Assembly: GCF_040640155.1 (NCBI RefSeq)
Contig: NZ_JBFABE010000001.1
Coordinates: 266,991 to 330,990 of the forward strand
Direction: 5' to 3'
DNA: 64,000 nucleotides
From: Streptosporangium sp040640155
GTDB taxonomy: Bacteria; Actinomycetota; Actinomycetes; Streptosporangiales; Streptosporangiaceae
Part shown: positions 43,231-51,531 of the stretch, one piece after another
Layout of the letters: every line of letters begins with the position of its first letter
Numbering within the stretch: the stretch's first letter is position 1
The notes under the pieces: model-generated
What the model was told of the DNA's origin: nothing
The model's database searches: none
The model's input: the letters and a program-made list of their open reading frames with translations, nothing else
Program-made: the position numbers and the translations under genes

Positions 43231-44163
43231 TCAGGCGTTGGCGGCCTGGCGGGCGCGGCGGGCCTCGCGGCGCTCGACGTAGCGGGAGGCGGTGACCTCC
43301 AGGCGCTCCAGGAACTCGGCGAGCTCCTCGCGGGCCTTCTCGCCCTCGGGGCCGAGACCCTTGATGTCGAACACGTCCCACTGGCGCAGGACCGGCTGGA
43401 GCACGTCGTCCAGGTGCAGGCGGAGGTCGTAGATCCCCGCGTTGGCGATGATCATGGCCTTGCGGGTGAAGCCCTCGATGCCGGTGCCGGGCATCTGGAA
43501 CGTGGTGACGACGTCGGTCACGGCGCGCATGGTCTGGTCGGGGGCGAGCTTGAAGGCCGAGGCGAGCAGGTTGCGGTAGAAGAGCATGTGCAGGTTCTCG
43601 TCGGCGGCGATCCGGGCGAGCAGCCGCTCGCAGTCCGGGTCCTGGGAGGCCATGCCGGTGTTGCGGTGCGAGATGCGGGTGGCGAGTTCCTGGAAGGAGA
43701 CGTAGGCCACCGAGGCGAGCACACCCTCGTAGGAGTTGGTGAAGCCCTCGCCCATGTGCACCATCCGGGCCCGCTCCAGCGCGACCGGGTCGACCGCCCG
43801 GGTGACCGTCAGGTAGTCGCGGATGGCGGTGGCGTGACGGCCCTCCTCGGCGGTCCAGCGGTGCACCCACGTGCCCCACGCGGCGTCGCGGCCCAGCGTG
43901 GTGGCGATCTCGTGGTGGTAGCTGGGGAGGTTGTCCTCGGTCAGCAGGTTGACGATGAGGGAGACGCGCGCGTCCTCGGGGATGCGGCTGTCGCTCTCGG
44001 CCCAGGCCTCGCCACCGAAGACGCCGTCGTAGTCACGCCCCTGCGACCAGGGCACGTACTCGTGCGGGAACCACTCCTTGGCCATCCTGTGGTGCCGATC
44101 CAGCTCCCCCGCGACGACGGGTTCAAGCTCGAGCAGCAGCTCGGTCTCACTGAACGTTCGCAT
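43231..44163 (-). CDS. desA: Acyl-ACP desaturase (ferritin-like diiron)
   Basis: A 310-residue soluble stearoyl-ACP-desaturase-type protein. Diiron ligands are visible in WTAEEGRHATAIRDY and DENLHMLFYR (the two ExxH-type pairs). GAGGGAG precedes the ATG. It introduces a double bond into acyl-ACP chains using O2. A clear palindrome lies 33 bases upstream, so it is under dedicated repression. Confidence 0.93.
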   Translation of the reverse strand: MRTFSETELLLELEPVVAGELDRHHRMAKEWFPHEYVPWSQGRDYDGVFGGEAWAESDSRIPEDARVSLIVNLLTEDNLPSYHHEIATTLGRDAAWGTWVHRWTAEEGRHATAIRDYLTVTRAVDPVALERARMVHMGEGFTNSYEGVLASVAYVSFQELATRISHRNTGMASQDPDCERLLARIAADENLHMLFYRNLLASAFKLAPDQTMRAVTDVVTTFQMPGTGIEGFTRKAMIIANAGIYDLRLHLDDVLQPVLRQWDVFDIKGLGPEGEKAREELAEFLERLEVTASRYVERREARRARQAANA

Positions 44164-44195
44164 CAGGCTTCTCCCTCAGAGACTACGCAACCGTA

Positions 44196-44213
44196 ACCTA
44201 CGTTAGCGTAGGT
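44196..44213. promoter_or_regulatory. ACCTACG-TTAG-CGTAGGT operator upstream of the desaturase
   Basis: ACCTACG (44196-44202) and CGTAGGT (44207-44213) are exact reverse complements with a 4-bp centre. The element overlaps the likely promoter of the minus-strand desaturase. It looks like a TetR-type operator, comparable in role to those of mycobacterial desaturase regulators. No regulator gene adjoins it. Confidence 0.7.
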
Positions 44214-44292
44214 AGGCCCGGCGCGTGTACGGGCGACATATCACCTTTGGAAGCCTATGGGCGATTGGTAGCCCTGTGGGCAAGACGGCCGG

Positions 44293-45555
44293 TCACGCCG
44301 GGCCGTTCCGCTCCACCCCCTCGTAGATCGCCTCGAACCTGGCCAGGGAGAACCGGTCGTCGTGGGTCATCGCGATGGCCCGGCTCGCCGCGCCCATCGC
44401 GGCGCGCGCCTCGGGGGAGGCGAGCAGGCCGCCCAGGTGCCACGCCAGTTCCGCCACGTCGCCCGGCTGGAAGAGCCGGCCGTTGCGGCCGGGCCGTACC
44501 AGGTGGGGCAGGGCCATCGCGTCCGCGGCGACGACCGGCAGGCCGGTGGCCATGGCCTCCAGCGTGGCGATGCTCTGCAGCTCCGCGACGCCCGGCATGG
44601 CGAAGACGTCGGCGGCCCCGTACAGCTCGGGAAGCGTCTCGTCGGGTACGAACCCCGGCAGGACGACCCGGTCGCCGACCCCGATCCGGTCGGCCAGCGC
44701 GGCCAGTGCCGCCCGCTGCCCGCCGGTGCCCGCCAGCACGACCTGCGCGTCGGCGTCGTCCAGCACGCGCGGCAGGGCGCGGACGAGCTCGTCCAGCCGC
44801 TTCTCCTCGTCCAGCCTGCCGACGAACAGGATCGTGTCCCGATCGGGCAGCCCGAAGGCCCGCCGCGCCCGCGCCCGCGCGCCCGGCCCGGAGCGCGGCC
44901 GGAACCGCGTCAGGTCGATGCCGCAGGAGACGGCCTCCACGGGCAGGCCGAAGCCCTTGCCGACGAGCAGGCCCGCCGCGATCCCGGTCGGCGTGGTGAC
45001 GTGGTCGGCCCGGGAGAAGACGCGGTTGAAGTCCTTCCAGGCCAGGGCGCCCGCCCGGTCCCGGAGCGGCTCGGGGACGCGCGCGAACTGGAAGAGGTTG
45101 TCCGGCATGAAGTGGTTGGTCGCCACCACGGGGACGCCGCCGCGGCGGGCGGCGGAGATCGCGGCACGGCCCACGACGAAGTGTCCCTGCACGTGCACGA
45201 CGTCGGGGGCGATCTCGCCGACCAGCCGGTCCAGCCGGGCCGGCACCGAGATCCGCATGGTCGGGTGGACGAGCACCGGCGCCGAGCGCAGCCGGTGCAC
45301 GGTCACCCCCTCCACCCGCTCGGTCCTGGCGGGCCCGTCGTCCGAGGCGCACACCACGTGCACCTCGTTGCCGCGCCCGGCCAGCCCCCGGGCCAGCCGG
45401 TGGGTGAAGTAGGCGGCGCCGTTCACGTCCGGCGGGTAGGTGTCCGTCCCGATCAGGACCCGGCGGGGCCGGGTGGCGACGGGGGGCGGCGCCGGGGCGG
45501 GGGCGAGGGCAGAGGCGAGGGCGGGGGGTGACATGACCATCGGTGCTCCGTTCAT
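44293..45555 (-). CDS. Glycosyltransferase family 4 protein
   Basis: A 420-residue GT-B glycosyltransferase. The donor-binding half has LFVGRLDEEKRLDELVRALP, VVLAGTGGQR and a late EX7E-like acid pair in ELQSIATLEAMATGLPVVA. The acceptor half opens VLIGTDTYPPDVNGAAYFTHRLARGL. ATG at 45555 overlaps the upstream EamA-like stop in an ATGA arrangement. It resembles PimB/MgtA-type mannosyltransferases, which act on lipid or glycan acceptors at the membrane. Donor and acceptor are not proven. Confidence 0.88.
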   Translation of the reverse strand: MNGAPMVMSPPALASALAPAPAPPPVATRPRRVLIGTDTYPPDVNGAAYFTHRLARGLAGRGNEVHVVCASDDGPARTERVEGVTVHRLRSAPVLVHPTMRISVPARLDRLVGEIAPDVVHVQGHFVVGRAAISAARRGGVPVVATNHFMPDNLFQFARVPEPLRDRAGALAWKDFNRVFSRADHVTTPTGIAAGLLVGKGFGLPVEAVSCGIDLTRFRPRSGPGARARARRAFGLPDRDTILFVGRLDEEKRLDELVRALPRVLDDADAQVVLAGTGGQRAALAALADRIGVGDRVVLPGFVPDETLPELYGAADVFAMPGVAELQSIATLEAMATGLPVVAADAMALPHLVRPGRNGRLFQPGDVAELAWHLGGLLASPEARAAMGAASRAIAMTHDDRFSLARFEAIYEGVERNGPA

Positions 45556-46382
45556 CGTGCCGTCGCCTCGTGCGACGGGGACATCGGGGTGGTACGGGCC
45601 AGCGCGGCGGTTCCGGCGGCGGTGAGCGCCGCGGCGACCAGCGCGGTGATCACGCTCACCGGGCCGGTCGGCAGCGGTTCGCCGAGCAGCAGGGCGCCGA
45701 AGGCGACGGCCGTGAGCGGGTCGGCCACCTGCAGCGCCGCGAAGGCGACGCCGAAGTGGCCGACGGCGTAGGCGCGCTGGAGCAGGACCAGCGCGATGAG
45801 GGCGGGCATCGGGACGGCGAGCAGGAACCAGAACTCCCACTCGCCGTCGACCAGGACGCGGGTGAGCGTGGCGGTCGCCCCGTAGAGCACGCCCGCGCCC
45901 GTCGCGAGCAGGCAGGCCCGCGCGGCGGGCGAGGCGCGCCTGGCGCCGGCGCACAGCGCCAGGGCGACGGCCGCCGCCCCGGCGAGCAGGACCACCGCCT
46001 CAGCGGTCGTCAGGCGGGGCTCGCCGCCGTGGACGGGCACGACCAGCACCAGGCCGACCAGGCCGACGGCGATCACGGCGGCGGAGACCAGCTCGCCCCT
46101 GGCCGGTCTGCGCCGCTGCAGGGCGGCGGCGCAGGGCAGGGCGAACAGCAGGCTGGCCACGCCCATCGGCTGGACCAGGGTGAGCGGGCCGTACTTCAAC
46201 GCGACGATGTGCAGGGCGGTGCCGGCCGCGATGGCCAGGCCGCCCAGCAGCCAGCGGGGACGCCTGATCAGCCGCGTGAGCACGGCCGGTGAGGTGCGCG
46301 CGGCCTCGAACTGCTGCAGGGCGGCACCGAGGGCGAAGAACAGGGACCCCAGCAGTGCCAGGCCTGCCGCCAGCACGGTCAT
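45552..46382 (-). CDS. EamA/DMT-like membrane protein
   Basis: A 276-residue protein with about nine or ten membrane segments, QPMGVASLLFALPCAAAL and FAALQVADPLTAVAFGALLLGE being the two typical DMT half signatures. AGGAG lies five bases before ATG 46382, preferred over the GTG at 46388. Its stop overlaps the glycosyltransferase start, so the two are translationally coupled. It may supply or flip a substrate for that enzyme, which is an inference. Confidence 0.85.
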   Translation of the reverse strand: MTVLAAGLALLGSLFFALGAALQQFEAARTSPAVLTRLIRRPRWLLGGLAIAAGTALHIVALKYGPLTLVQPMGVASLLFALPCAAALQRRRPARGELVSAAVIAVGLVGLVLVVPVHGGEPRLTTAEAVVLLAGAAAVALALCAGARRASPAARACLLATGAGVLYGATATLTRVLVDGEWEFWFLLAVPMPALIALVLLQRAYAVGHFGVAFAALQVADPLTAVAFGALLLGEPLPTGPVSVITALVAAALTAAGTAALARTTPMSPSHEATAR

Positions 46383-46554
46383 GCGCACTCCTCACAGACA
46401 GATGAAGACACGGCGAAATGACCGGATCACCTCGCGGAGGCGTCCGGCGGAGGTCTTGTGGTGAACAGTGGAAGCGTGCCCCGGCCGCGCGACGGGATCC
46501 ATAGGGGATCACCCTGACTTCCGTGGGGATTCCCCGAGTTTCGCGTCGGGGCTG

Positions 46555-46584
46555 TTGACCCGCCCGCTCCGCCCGCCGTAGTTT
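46555..46584 (+). promoter_or_regulatory. Leaderless promoter of the lipocalin-like gene
   Basis: TTGACC (46555-46560) and TAGTTT (46579-46584) are 18 bp apart. The -10 box ends six bases before the ATG at 46591, which places transcription start at or next to the start codon. Confidence 0.75.
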
Positions 46585-46590
46585 CGCGGA

Positions 46591-47067
46591 ATGGATCTCG
46601 TGGGCGCCTGGCGCCTGGTCGAGTGGCGAATCGGGGCTCCCGGGAGCGCGTTCTCGCATCCCTTCGGCAGGGACGCGGTGGGCCTGCTCTGCTACACCCC
46701 CGACGGGTACATGAGCATGACCGTCTCGCGGGCCGCACACGCCCCGTCGCCCACCCGGAGCTCCCGGAGCTCGGGGAGCTCGGGGAGCTCGCGGGACGCG
46801 CCCACGAGGACACCGGTGGTGGCCCTGGCGGCGCAGGCGCAGGCGGCGGTGGCCGGGGCACCGGGGGAGGCGTCCGCCTCCTTCTACTCCTACGCGGGCC
46901 GGTACGAGGTCCGCGAGGGCCAGATCGCCCACGACGTCGAGGTGTCGTTCGACCGGTCCATGGCGGGCGTGGTCCAGGTCCGCGAGCTGAACATCAACGG
47001 CGACCGCCTGGTCCTGGCCGCCTCGGAGCGGGGGTGCTGGCACACCATGATCTGGCGAAGGTCGTGA
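46591..47067 (+). CDS. Lipocalin-like domain protein
   Basis: A 158-residue protein of the lipocalin_5-type family: opening LVGAWRLVEWR, LLCYTPDGYMSMTVSR, YAGRYEVREGQIAHDVEVSFD and the closing LVLAASE. A Ser/Gly-rich insertion (about 58-80, including SSGSSGSS) expands one loop. It likely folds as a small cytoplasmic beta-barrel that binds a hydrophobic ligand. The promoter suggests a leaderless mRNA. Confidence 0.85.
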   Translation: MDLVGAWRLVEWRIGAPGSAFSHPFGRDAVGLLCYTPDGYMSMTVSRAAHAPSPTRSSRSSGSSGSSRDAPTRTPVVALAAQAQAAVAGAPGEASASFYSYAGRYEVREGQIAHDVEVSFDRSMAGVVQVRELNINGDRLVLAASERGCWHTMIWRRS

Positions 47068-47115
47068 GGCCGGGCGCCGATCACCGGCCGCGTGACCGGG
47101 GCGCCCCGCGGAAGG

Positions 47116-47772
47116 TCAGCGGGGAAGGCGAGCGGCCAGGCTCTCCTCCGTCCCCGTCCCCGTCCCCGTCCCCGCCTCCGCCACGGCGCCGCGGCGCCGC
47201 AGGTGGCGGACGACCTCGACGATGACGGTGATCGTCACGGCGATGCCCAGGCCGAGCAGGAGGCCCTTGATCGGGTCGTTCTCGAACGCGGCGCCGCCCA
47301 CGTAGCCGATCAGCCCGGAGTAGATCGCCCAGGACAGCACCGCCACCGCGTCGAAGAAGGCGAAGGAACGCCGGGGATAGGCGACCGCGCCCATGGTCAG
47401 GGTGCAGGCGGTCCGCCCGCCGGGGATGTAGCGGGCCACCACCAGGACCAGTCCGCCCCGCTCGGCGAGCGCCCTCTCGGCCCAGACGAACGCCCTGCGG
47501 CTACGCCTGCCGTTGCGCAGCCGGTCATTGGCGCCACGCCCGATGAGGTACGAGACATGGTCGCCGACGAACGCGCCCAGCGCGGAGACCGCGATCACCG
47601 GGAGCAGGTCGGGCGCGCCGGTGGCGGCGGCGAACACGCCGGCCGTGATGACGGCGGTCTCCGCCGGGACCACGGGGAAGAAGCCGTCGAGCAGCGCCAG
47701 CGCGAACAGCGCCAGGTAGATCCAGGGAGACGTCATCACGTCGTGCAGAAGGTCGAGAACGGTCTGCGTCAT
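47116..47772 (-). CDS. DedA family membrane protein
   Basis: A 218-residue DedA/SNARE-associated protein. It has the early membrane element ALALLDGFFPVVPAETAVITAGVFAA, GAFVGDHVSYLIGRG (conserved G-x3-G-D), and FVVARYIPGGRTACTLTMGAV-like segments. DedA proteins act in envelope lipid recycling. It is convergent with the lipocalin-like gene. Confidence 0.92.
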   Translation of the reverse strand: MTQTVLDLLHDVMTSPWIYLALFALALLDGFFPVVPAETAVITAGVFAAATGAPDLLPVIAVSALGAFVGDHVSYLIGRGANDRLRNGRRSRRAFVWAERALAERGGLVLVVARYIPGGRTACTLTMGAVAYPRRSFAFFDAVAVLSWAIYSGLIGYVGGAAFENDPIKGLLLGLGIAVTITVIVEVVRHLRRRGAVAEAGTGTGTGTEESLAARLPR

Positions 47773-48093
47773 GGGGGGCTCCGGAGTCGGGGACGGGCGT
47801 GATCACGGAGAGAGTTCTCTCGCGCAACACGCTCGCGTCCCGTCGTCCCGGACACATCCGGGACGAACCCCGAAGTTCCCGCTCACATCCCTGAGATCAC
47901 CAGGAGATCCGCGTCCCGGGCCGGAGGGCTCGTGGCGGTGCCGTCGCGGCGGGCCTTCCGGCCCGCTCCGGCGATGGCCCCGAAGGATCGGCGCGGGCGG
48001 CGCCCCTCGTCCGAGAGGGACCGCCCGGGGCCGCCGGCCGCTCGGAACCGCCGAGGCCGCCGGGGGTCGCCGAGGCCGTCCGGGACCGCCGGG
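47773..48093. other. 321-bp gap, no clear gene
   Basis: The region between the DedA start and the TspO terminator is GC-rich and free of promoter-like AT patches, apart from a short one near 47810. I see no gene in it. Confidence 0.55.
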
Positions 48094-48123
48094 GTCCGCC
48101 CGGCTCGGTCGAGCCGGGCGGAC
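48094..48123 (-). terminator. 14-bp-stem hairpin after the tspO-like gene
   Basis: GTCCGCCCGGCTCG (48094-48107) pairs exactly with CGAGCCGGGCGGAC (48110-48123), with two bases between them. It lies seven bases past the stop of the minus-strand gene. It is a very strong stem. Confidence 0.85.
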
Positions 48124-48130
48124 GGCGAGG

Positions 48131-48607
48131 TCAGTTGAGCTGCCAGATGGCGAAGTTCAGCGCGGCCGCGTACGTCACCCAGAGCAGGTAGGGCACCAGG
48201 AGCCAGGCGGCCGGGCGGCTGATCCGTCGGAACATCACGATGTTCAGCACGATCGCGAGCCAGAGGACGACGATCTCCGCGAACGCCAGGCCGTACCGGC
48301 CCGCGCCGAAGAAGAGCGGTGTCCAGGCCGCGTTGAGGACAAGCTGGACCGCGTACACGCCCAGCGCCGGCGTCAGGCCGCGCGCCGACCAGGCGAGCCA
48401 GCCGGACAGGGCGATCATGATGTAGAGGACCGTCCAGGCGGGGCCGAACAGCCACTGCGGAGGCGCCCAGGCAGGCCGCTCCAGCGACAGGTACTCGCCT
48501 CCGGCGTTGACGGCCGCCAGCGATCCCACCACAGCCACCAGGGCGAGGATCACGATGAAGACCGGGAGCCCGGCCCAGCGTTTCGGGTGTTGGTGTGCCA
48601 TGACCAT
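48131..48607 (-). CDS. TspO/MBR family protein
   Basis: A 158-residue membrane protein of the translocator family, right length for TspO. The five-helix signature segments are RPAWAPPQWLFGPAWTVLYIMIALSGWLAW, VLNAAWTPLFFGAGRYGLAFAEIVVLWLAI and LLVPYLLWVTYAAALNFAIWQLN. ATG at 48607 has AGGAGG five bases before it. TspO binds porphyrins and modulates tetrapyrrole or stress responses. Confidence 0.93.
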   Translation of the reverse strand: MVMAHQHPKRWAGLPVFIVILALVAVVGSLAAVNAGGEYLSLERPAWAPPQWLFGPAWTVLYIMIALSGWLAWSARGLTPALGVYAVQLVLNAAWTPLFFGAGRYGLAFAEIVVLWLAIVLNIVMFRRISRPAAWLLVPYLLWVTYAAALNFAIWQLN

Positions 48608-48779
48608 ACAGACCTCCTGCCCCCTCATCCGCGCCTCTACCGCCCGGTGGTTCCCCGCCGGGGGCGGCGCCCCCCGGGGAACGCCGGGACGAGGGGCCCG
48701 GCCGCAGAGATCGAGCCAGCAGGCCATCACTGAGGGAACGGGCCGGACGCGTCAGGCCGGGGAGAGCGGGCCGCGGGGG

Positions 48780-49427
48780 TCAGGCCGACGGGGCGGGGAC
48801 CGGGTCCTGGTGCAGGCGGCCGAGCACCCGGCGGAAGGCGATCACCGAGAAGAGCACCGCCAGACCGCTGATCGCGGCCACCGTCGCGGTGCGGACCAGC
48901 AGGTAGGTGCCGATCGACTGGTGGAGCAGGAGCCAGATGCTCACCGAGGAGTTGACCAGCAGCACGAAGGCCCACAGCAGGGTGATGCGGGCGAAGAACC
49001 GGCGGACCCGCTCGTGCTTCAGCACCGCCGAGGGCAGGTGGATGTAGTCCAGGGTCAGCTTCTGCACCAGCGGCCGGTTCAACCGCACCGAGGCGAGGAA
49101 GACCATGCTGATGCAGATGGTGCCCAGCTCGGGCTGGAGGAAGTAGATCACCGCGCTTCCGGTCCAGAACCCCAGCAGGGCGCGGACGGTGATCGCGATG
49201 ACGGCGAGGATCATGGTTCCCGGAACCGGGACGCGGCGGACCAGCCGCCAGCCCACCCCCGCGTACACCCAGGTGACCGCCGCGATGAGCGCGCCCTTGA
49301 GGCCGAGGACGGCCAGGGCCGCGTAGAAGACGGCGAGGGGGGCGATGACGCCCTCCAGGATCTTCGGTGCCGCCTGTCTGGCCAGTGCGGCGAGGCGGGG
49401 GAGGACGACGATGGGCTGGTGGCTCAT
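48780..49427 (-). CDS. VC0807-like integral membrane protein
   Basis: A 215-residue protein with five or six membrane segments. It is most like the VC0807 family (SLxF-like paired helices, YFLQPELGTICISMVFLASVRLNRPLVQKLTLDYIHLP). Function unknown. It may form an operon with the tspO-like gene 172 bp downstream. Confidence 0.72.
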   Translation of the reverse strand: MSHQPIVVLPRLAALARQAAPKILEGVIAPLAVFYAALAVLGLKGALIAAVTWVYAGVGWRLVRRVPVPGTMILAVIAITVRALLGFWTGSAVIYFLQPELGTICISMVFLASVRLNRPLVQKLTLDYIHLPSAVLKHERVRRFFARITLLWAFVLLVNSSVSIWLLLHQSIGTYLLVRTATVAAISGLAVLFSVIAFRRVLGRLHQDPVPAPSA

Positions 49428-49729
49428 GACGCTCCACGGGACGGTGCGGCGGCGGGCACTGGACGTTGGCGACCATCACGGCACGCGACGAGCTCTCCAG
49501 GTCCGTCGCGGAGACAGGCGGCGAGGCGTGCGCGGAGGCGGTCTCCGTTGTTCATCGGCGCCTCACCGTACCTGACCCGTTCCCATCCCCTCGCGAAAAT
49601 CCTCTGATATCACCCCAAGCAATCTGGGAGGTGTACAGATCATTACGATTCAGGAAGAGCATTGTTTTGTCGATAACGGTTGGGAAACGGAAGCTTTCCT
49701 CCTCCGAGCCGGTCCGCGACGATTGGGGC

Positions 49730-50137
49730 ATGCCAGTGCTGCGCACGCGCGCGTCCGGCCGTTCCACCGAGGGCGTCGCGAATGTGGCGGCCCAGCTCAT
49801 GGGCTGGCCCGACCTCGCACTGAAACGCACCCGCAAAGGGCTGGGGTTCCGGACCCACGGGCGGGAGATCGTCAGGATGCGGGGTGACCACACCGCCGAG
49901 CTGCTCCTGACCACCCCGGTGATCGACCGGTGGGCCCGGGTGCTCACCGACTGCCATCGGATCACCCCCGGCGCCGACGCCGGGTGGGTGTCGATGACGA
50001 TCGAGGGCCGGGCCGACGCCGAGCTGTTCCTCTCGCTGGTCAGCGTCGCGATCAAGTTCAGTGAGGGCCACGGTGGCCGCGACGGCCGGCCTCTCAGCCG
50101 AGGGGTCCGCTGGCCAGCCTCGCTCCGAAGCCGATGA
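49730..50137 (+). CDS. DUF5519 (luciferase-like) protein
   Basis: A 135-residue protein with WPDLALKRTRKGLGFRTHGREIVRMRGDHTAELLLT...VIDRW, the central block of the DUF5519 family. ATG at 49730 begins it well. Its 3' end overlaps the convergent LysE-like gene by 44 bp. Function unknown. Confidence 0.75.
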   Translation: MPVLRTRASGRSTEGVANVAAQLMGWPDLALKRTRKGLGFRTHGREIVRMRGDHTAELLLTTPVIDRWARVLTDCHRITPGADAGWVSMTIEGRADAELFLSLVSVAIKFSEGHGGRDGRPLSRGVRWPASLRSR

Positions 50138-50861
50138 ACAGCGCGCCCACGCCCGCCCTCATCCCGGCCGACAGCCTGTGGCGGGCCCGGAGGCGCATCG
50201 CCAGGAACGTTCCACCGTAGATGAGGGTCGAGAGGTAGAGGACGCTGAACACCTGGCAGATCACGCCCAGGATCAGGAAGGACAGCGCCGGGGCGGAGTA
50301 GCCCGGGTCCACGAACTGGATGAAGAACGAGACGAAGAACAGGATCGCCTTGGGATTCATCAGGCTGATCAGCAGGGCCCTGAAGAAGGGGTTCTGCGGG
50401 GGGCTCCCCTGACCCGGTACGGCCCTCGCCGCCTTCCCAGCCTCCACGGTCTCCACGGTCTCCACGGTCTCCACGGTCTCCTCGGCTTCCACGGCCTCCG
50501 CGGTCCCGGACGGGGCCGCAGGGGTCGAGGGAGCCGGGGACGCCGGGGACGCCGGGGAGCGCCACGCGTGCCAGGCCGACCGGAGCATCTGGAGCCCGAT
50601 CCAGACCAGATAGGCCGCTCCGGCGTACTTGACGATGTTGAACAGGAGTGGCGTCGAGTTCAGTAGTGAGGCCGCTCCCGCCGCCACGAGCACCATCAGG
50701 ACGGTGTCGCCGAGGAGGACCCCCATGGCTCCCCGGTACCCCTGCCGCACCCCGTGCTGCGCGGCGAGGCTCAGGATGTACAGCGAATTCGGGCCCGGTA
50801 ACAGGACGATGAAGAAGGCGCCGGCCACAAAGGTCCAGATGTCGACGATGCCGAAGAACAT
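50094..50861 (-). CDS. LysE family exporter
   Basis: A 255-residue LysE/RhtB exporter. It opens LLPGPNSLYILSLAAQHGVRQGYRGAMGVLLGD (the family signature) and carries FNPKAILFFVSFFIQF-like segments later. The loop between its third and fourth membrane segments (about 102-155) is expanded with (ETV)n repeats. It probably exports amino acids or similar cations. Confidence 0.9.
   Translation of the reverse strand: MFFGIVDIWTFVAGAFFIVLLPGPNSLYILSLAAQHGVRQGYRGAMGVLLGDTVLMVLVAAGAASLLNSTPLLFNIVKYAGAAYLVWIGLQMLRSAWHAWRSPASPASPAPSTPAAPSGTAEAVEAEETVETVETVETVEAGKAARAVPGQGSPPQNPFFRALLISLMNPKAILFFVSFFIQFVDPGYSAPALSFLILGVICQVFSVLYLSTLIYGGTFLAMRLRARHRLSAGMRAGVGALFIGFGARLASGPLG
50442..50477 (-). repeat. 9-bp tandem repeat, four units, in the LysE loop
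   Basis: CTCCACGGT is repeated exactly at 50442, 50451, 50460 and 50469, with more degenerate copies to the right. On the minus strand it encodes an (ETV)n loop. Confidence 0.95.
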
Positions 50862-50994
50862 GGTGCCGCTCCAGGGGCGTTGTTAAAGGGGACACCACCG
50901 TATCGCCCGAGAGTCCTTACTGCTGGTATTAATCCGTCATGCGGCTTTTGGGCCTTGTGGCCGGTCCCTGTCAAGGCTACGATCACGACAACTC

Positions 50995-51011
50995 TTAGGA
51001 AACTTTCCTAA
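50995..51011. promoter_or_regulatory. TTAGGAAA-C-TTTCCTAA palindrome, probable operator of the chitinase cluster
   Basis: TTAGGAAACTTTCCTAA is a perfect palindrome with a single-base centre in an AT-rich patch. The arm style is reminiscent of ROK-type regulator sites; that is an inference. It lies about 650 bases before the first chitinase and about 130 before the LysE start. No copy precedes the second or third chitinase. Confidence 0.75.
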
Positions 51012-51035
51012 AAGAAGTGACGGATGGGAGGGGAG

Positions 51036-51086
51036 ATGGCCCGACCGCCTCCTCAGGCCCTACCGCGAGCTGCGAAAACCCGGTGA
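51036..51086 (+). CDS. Possible 16-residue leader peptide
   Basis: ATG at 51036 follows GGGAGGGGAG, one of the best ribosome sites in the window, and opens a 16-codon frame ending TGA at 51084-51086. It lies 24 bases past the palindrome. It may be a regulatory upstream frame or chance. Confidence 0.35.
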   Translation: MARPPPQALPRAAKTR

Positions 51087-51150
51087 CGGCAACCGTCGCC
51101 CACAGAAGGTCCGACCGTCCGGACGCCTCACCCCCCAGGTTCCCCTGTCC

Positions 51151-51531
51151 ATGGGAGCGATCATGCGGCGCACCTTTCCCTTACTCGTCCTGACATCGGC
51201 TGCAAGCCCTCACCGCGCTCCGTACGCGACGGGCCACGCGACACGTCCCACGGCACGTCCCGCGACGGACCCCGTGACAGGCTCCACGACAGGTCCCGCG
51301 AAGAACCCGGTGACGAAACCCGTGACGGGCCCCGTGGCGGGCCCCGTGACGACCGCCCGGCGGGCCGTCGCCGCCCCGCCCGTTCTCCGGGTCACCGCTC
51401 CAGCCCCCGTGCTCGCCGTGCCCGCTCCGGCCGTGCCCGCTCCGGCCGCCCTACCCGACGTGCCGGCCGCGCCCGTCGCGCCCGTCCTGCCCGGCAGGGT
51501 TTCCACCGTGACGTCCGCCGCTCCCCGCTGA
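51151..51531 (+). CDS. Low-complexity possible secreted peptide before the chitinases
   Basis: A 126-codon frame beginning GAIMRRTFPLLVLTSAAS, then a run of GPV/TGP repeats and Ala/Pro-rich sequence. The start resembles a signal peptide, but no ribosome site or known domain is seen. It may be non-coding leader sequence with a chance open frame. Confidence 0.25.
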   Translation: MGAIMRRTFPLLVLTSAASPHRAPYATGHATRPTARPATDPVTGSTTGPAKNPVTKPVTGPVAGPVTTARRAVAAPPVLRVTAPAPVLAVPAPAVPAPAALPDVPAAPVAPVLPGRVSTVTSAAPR

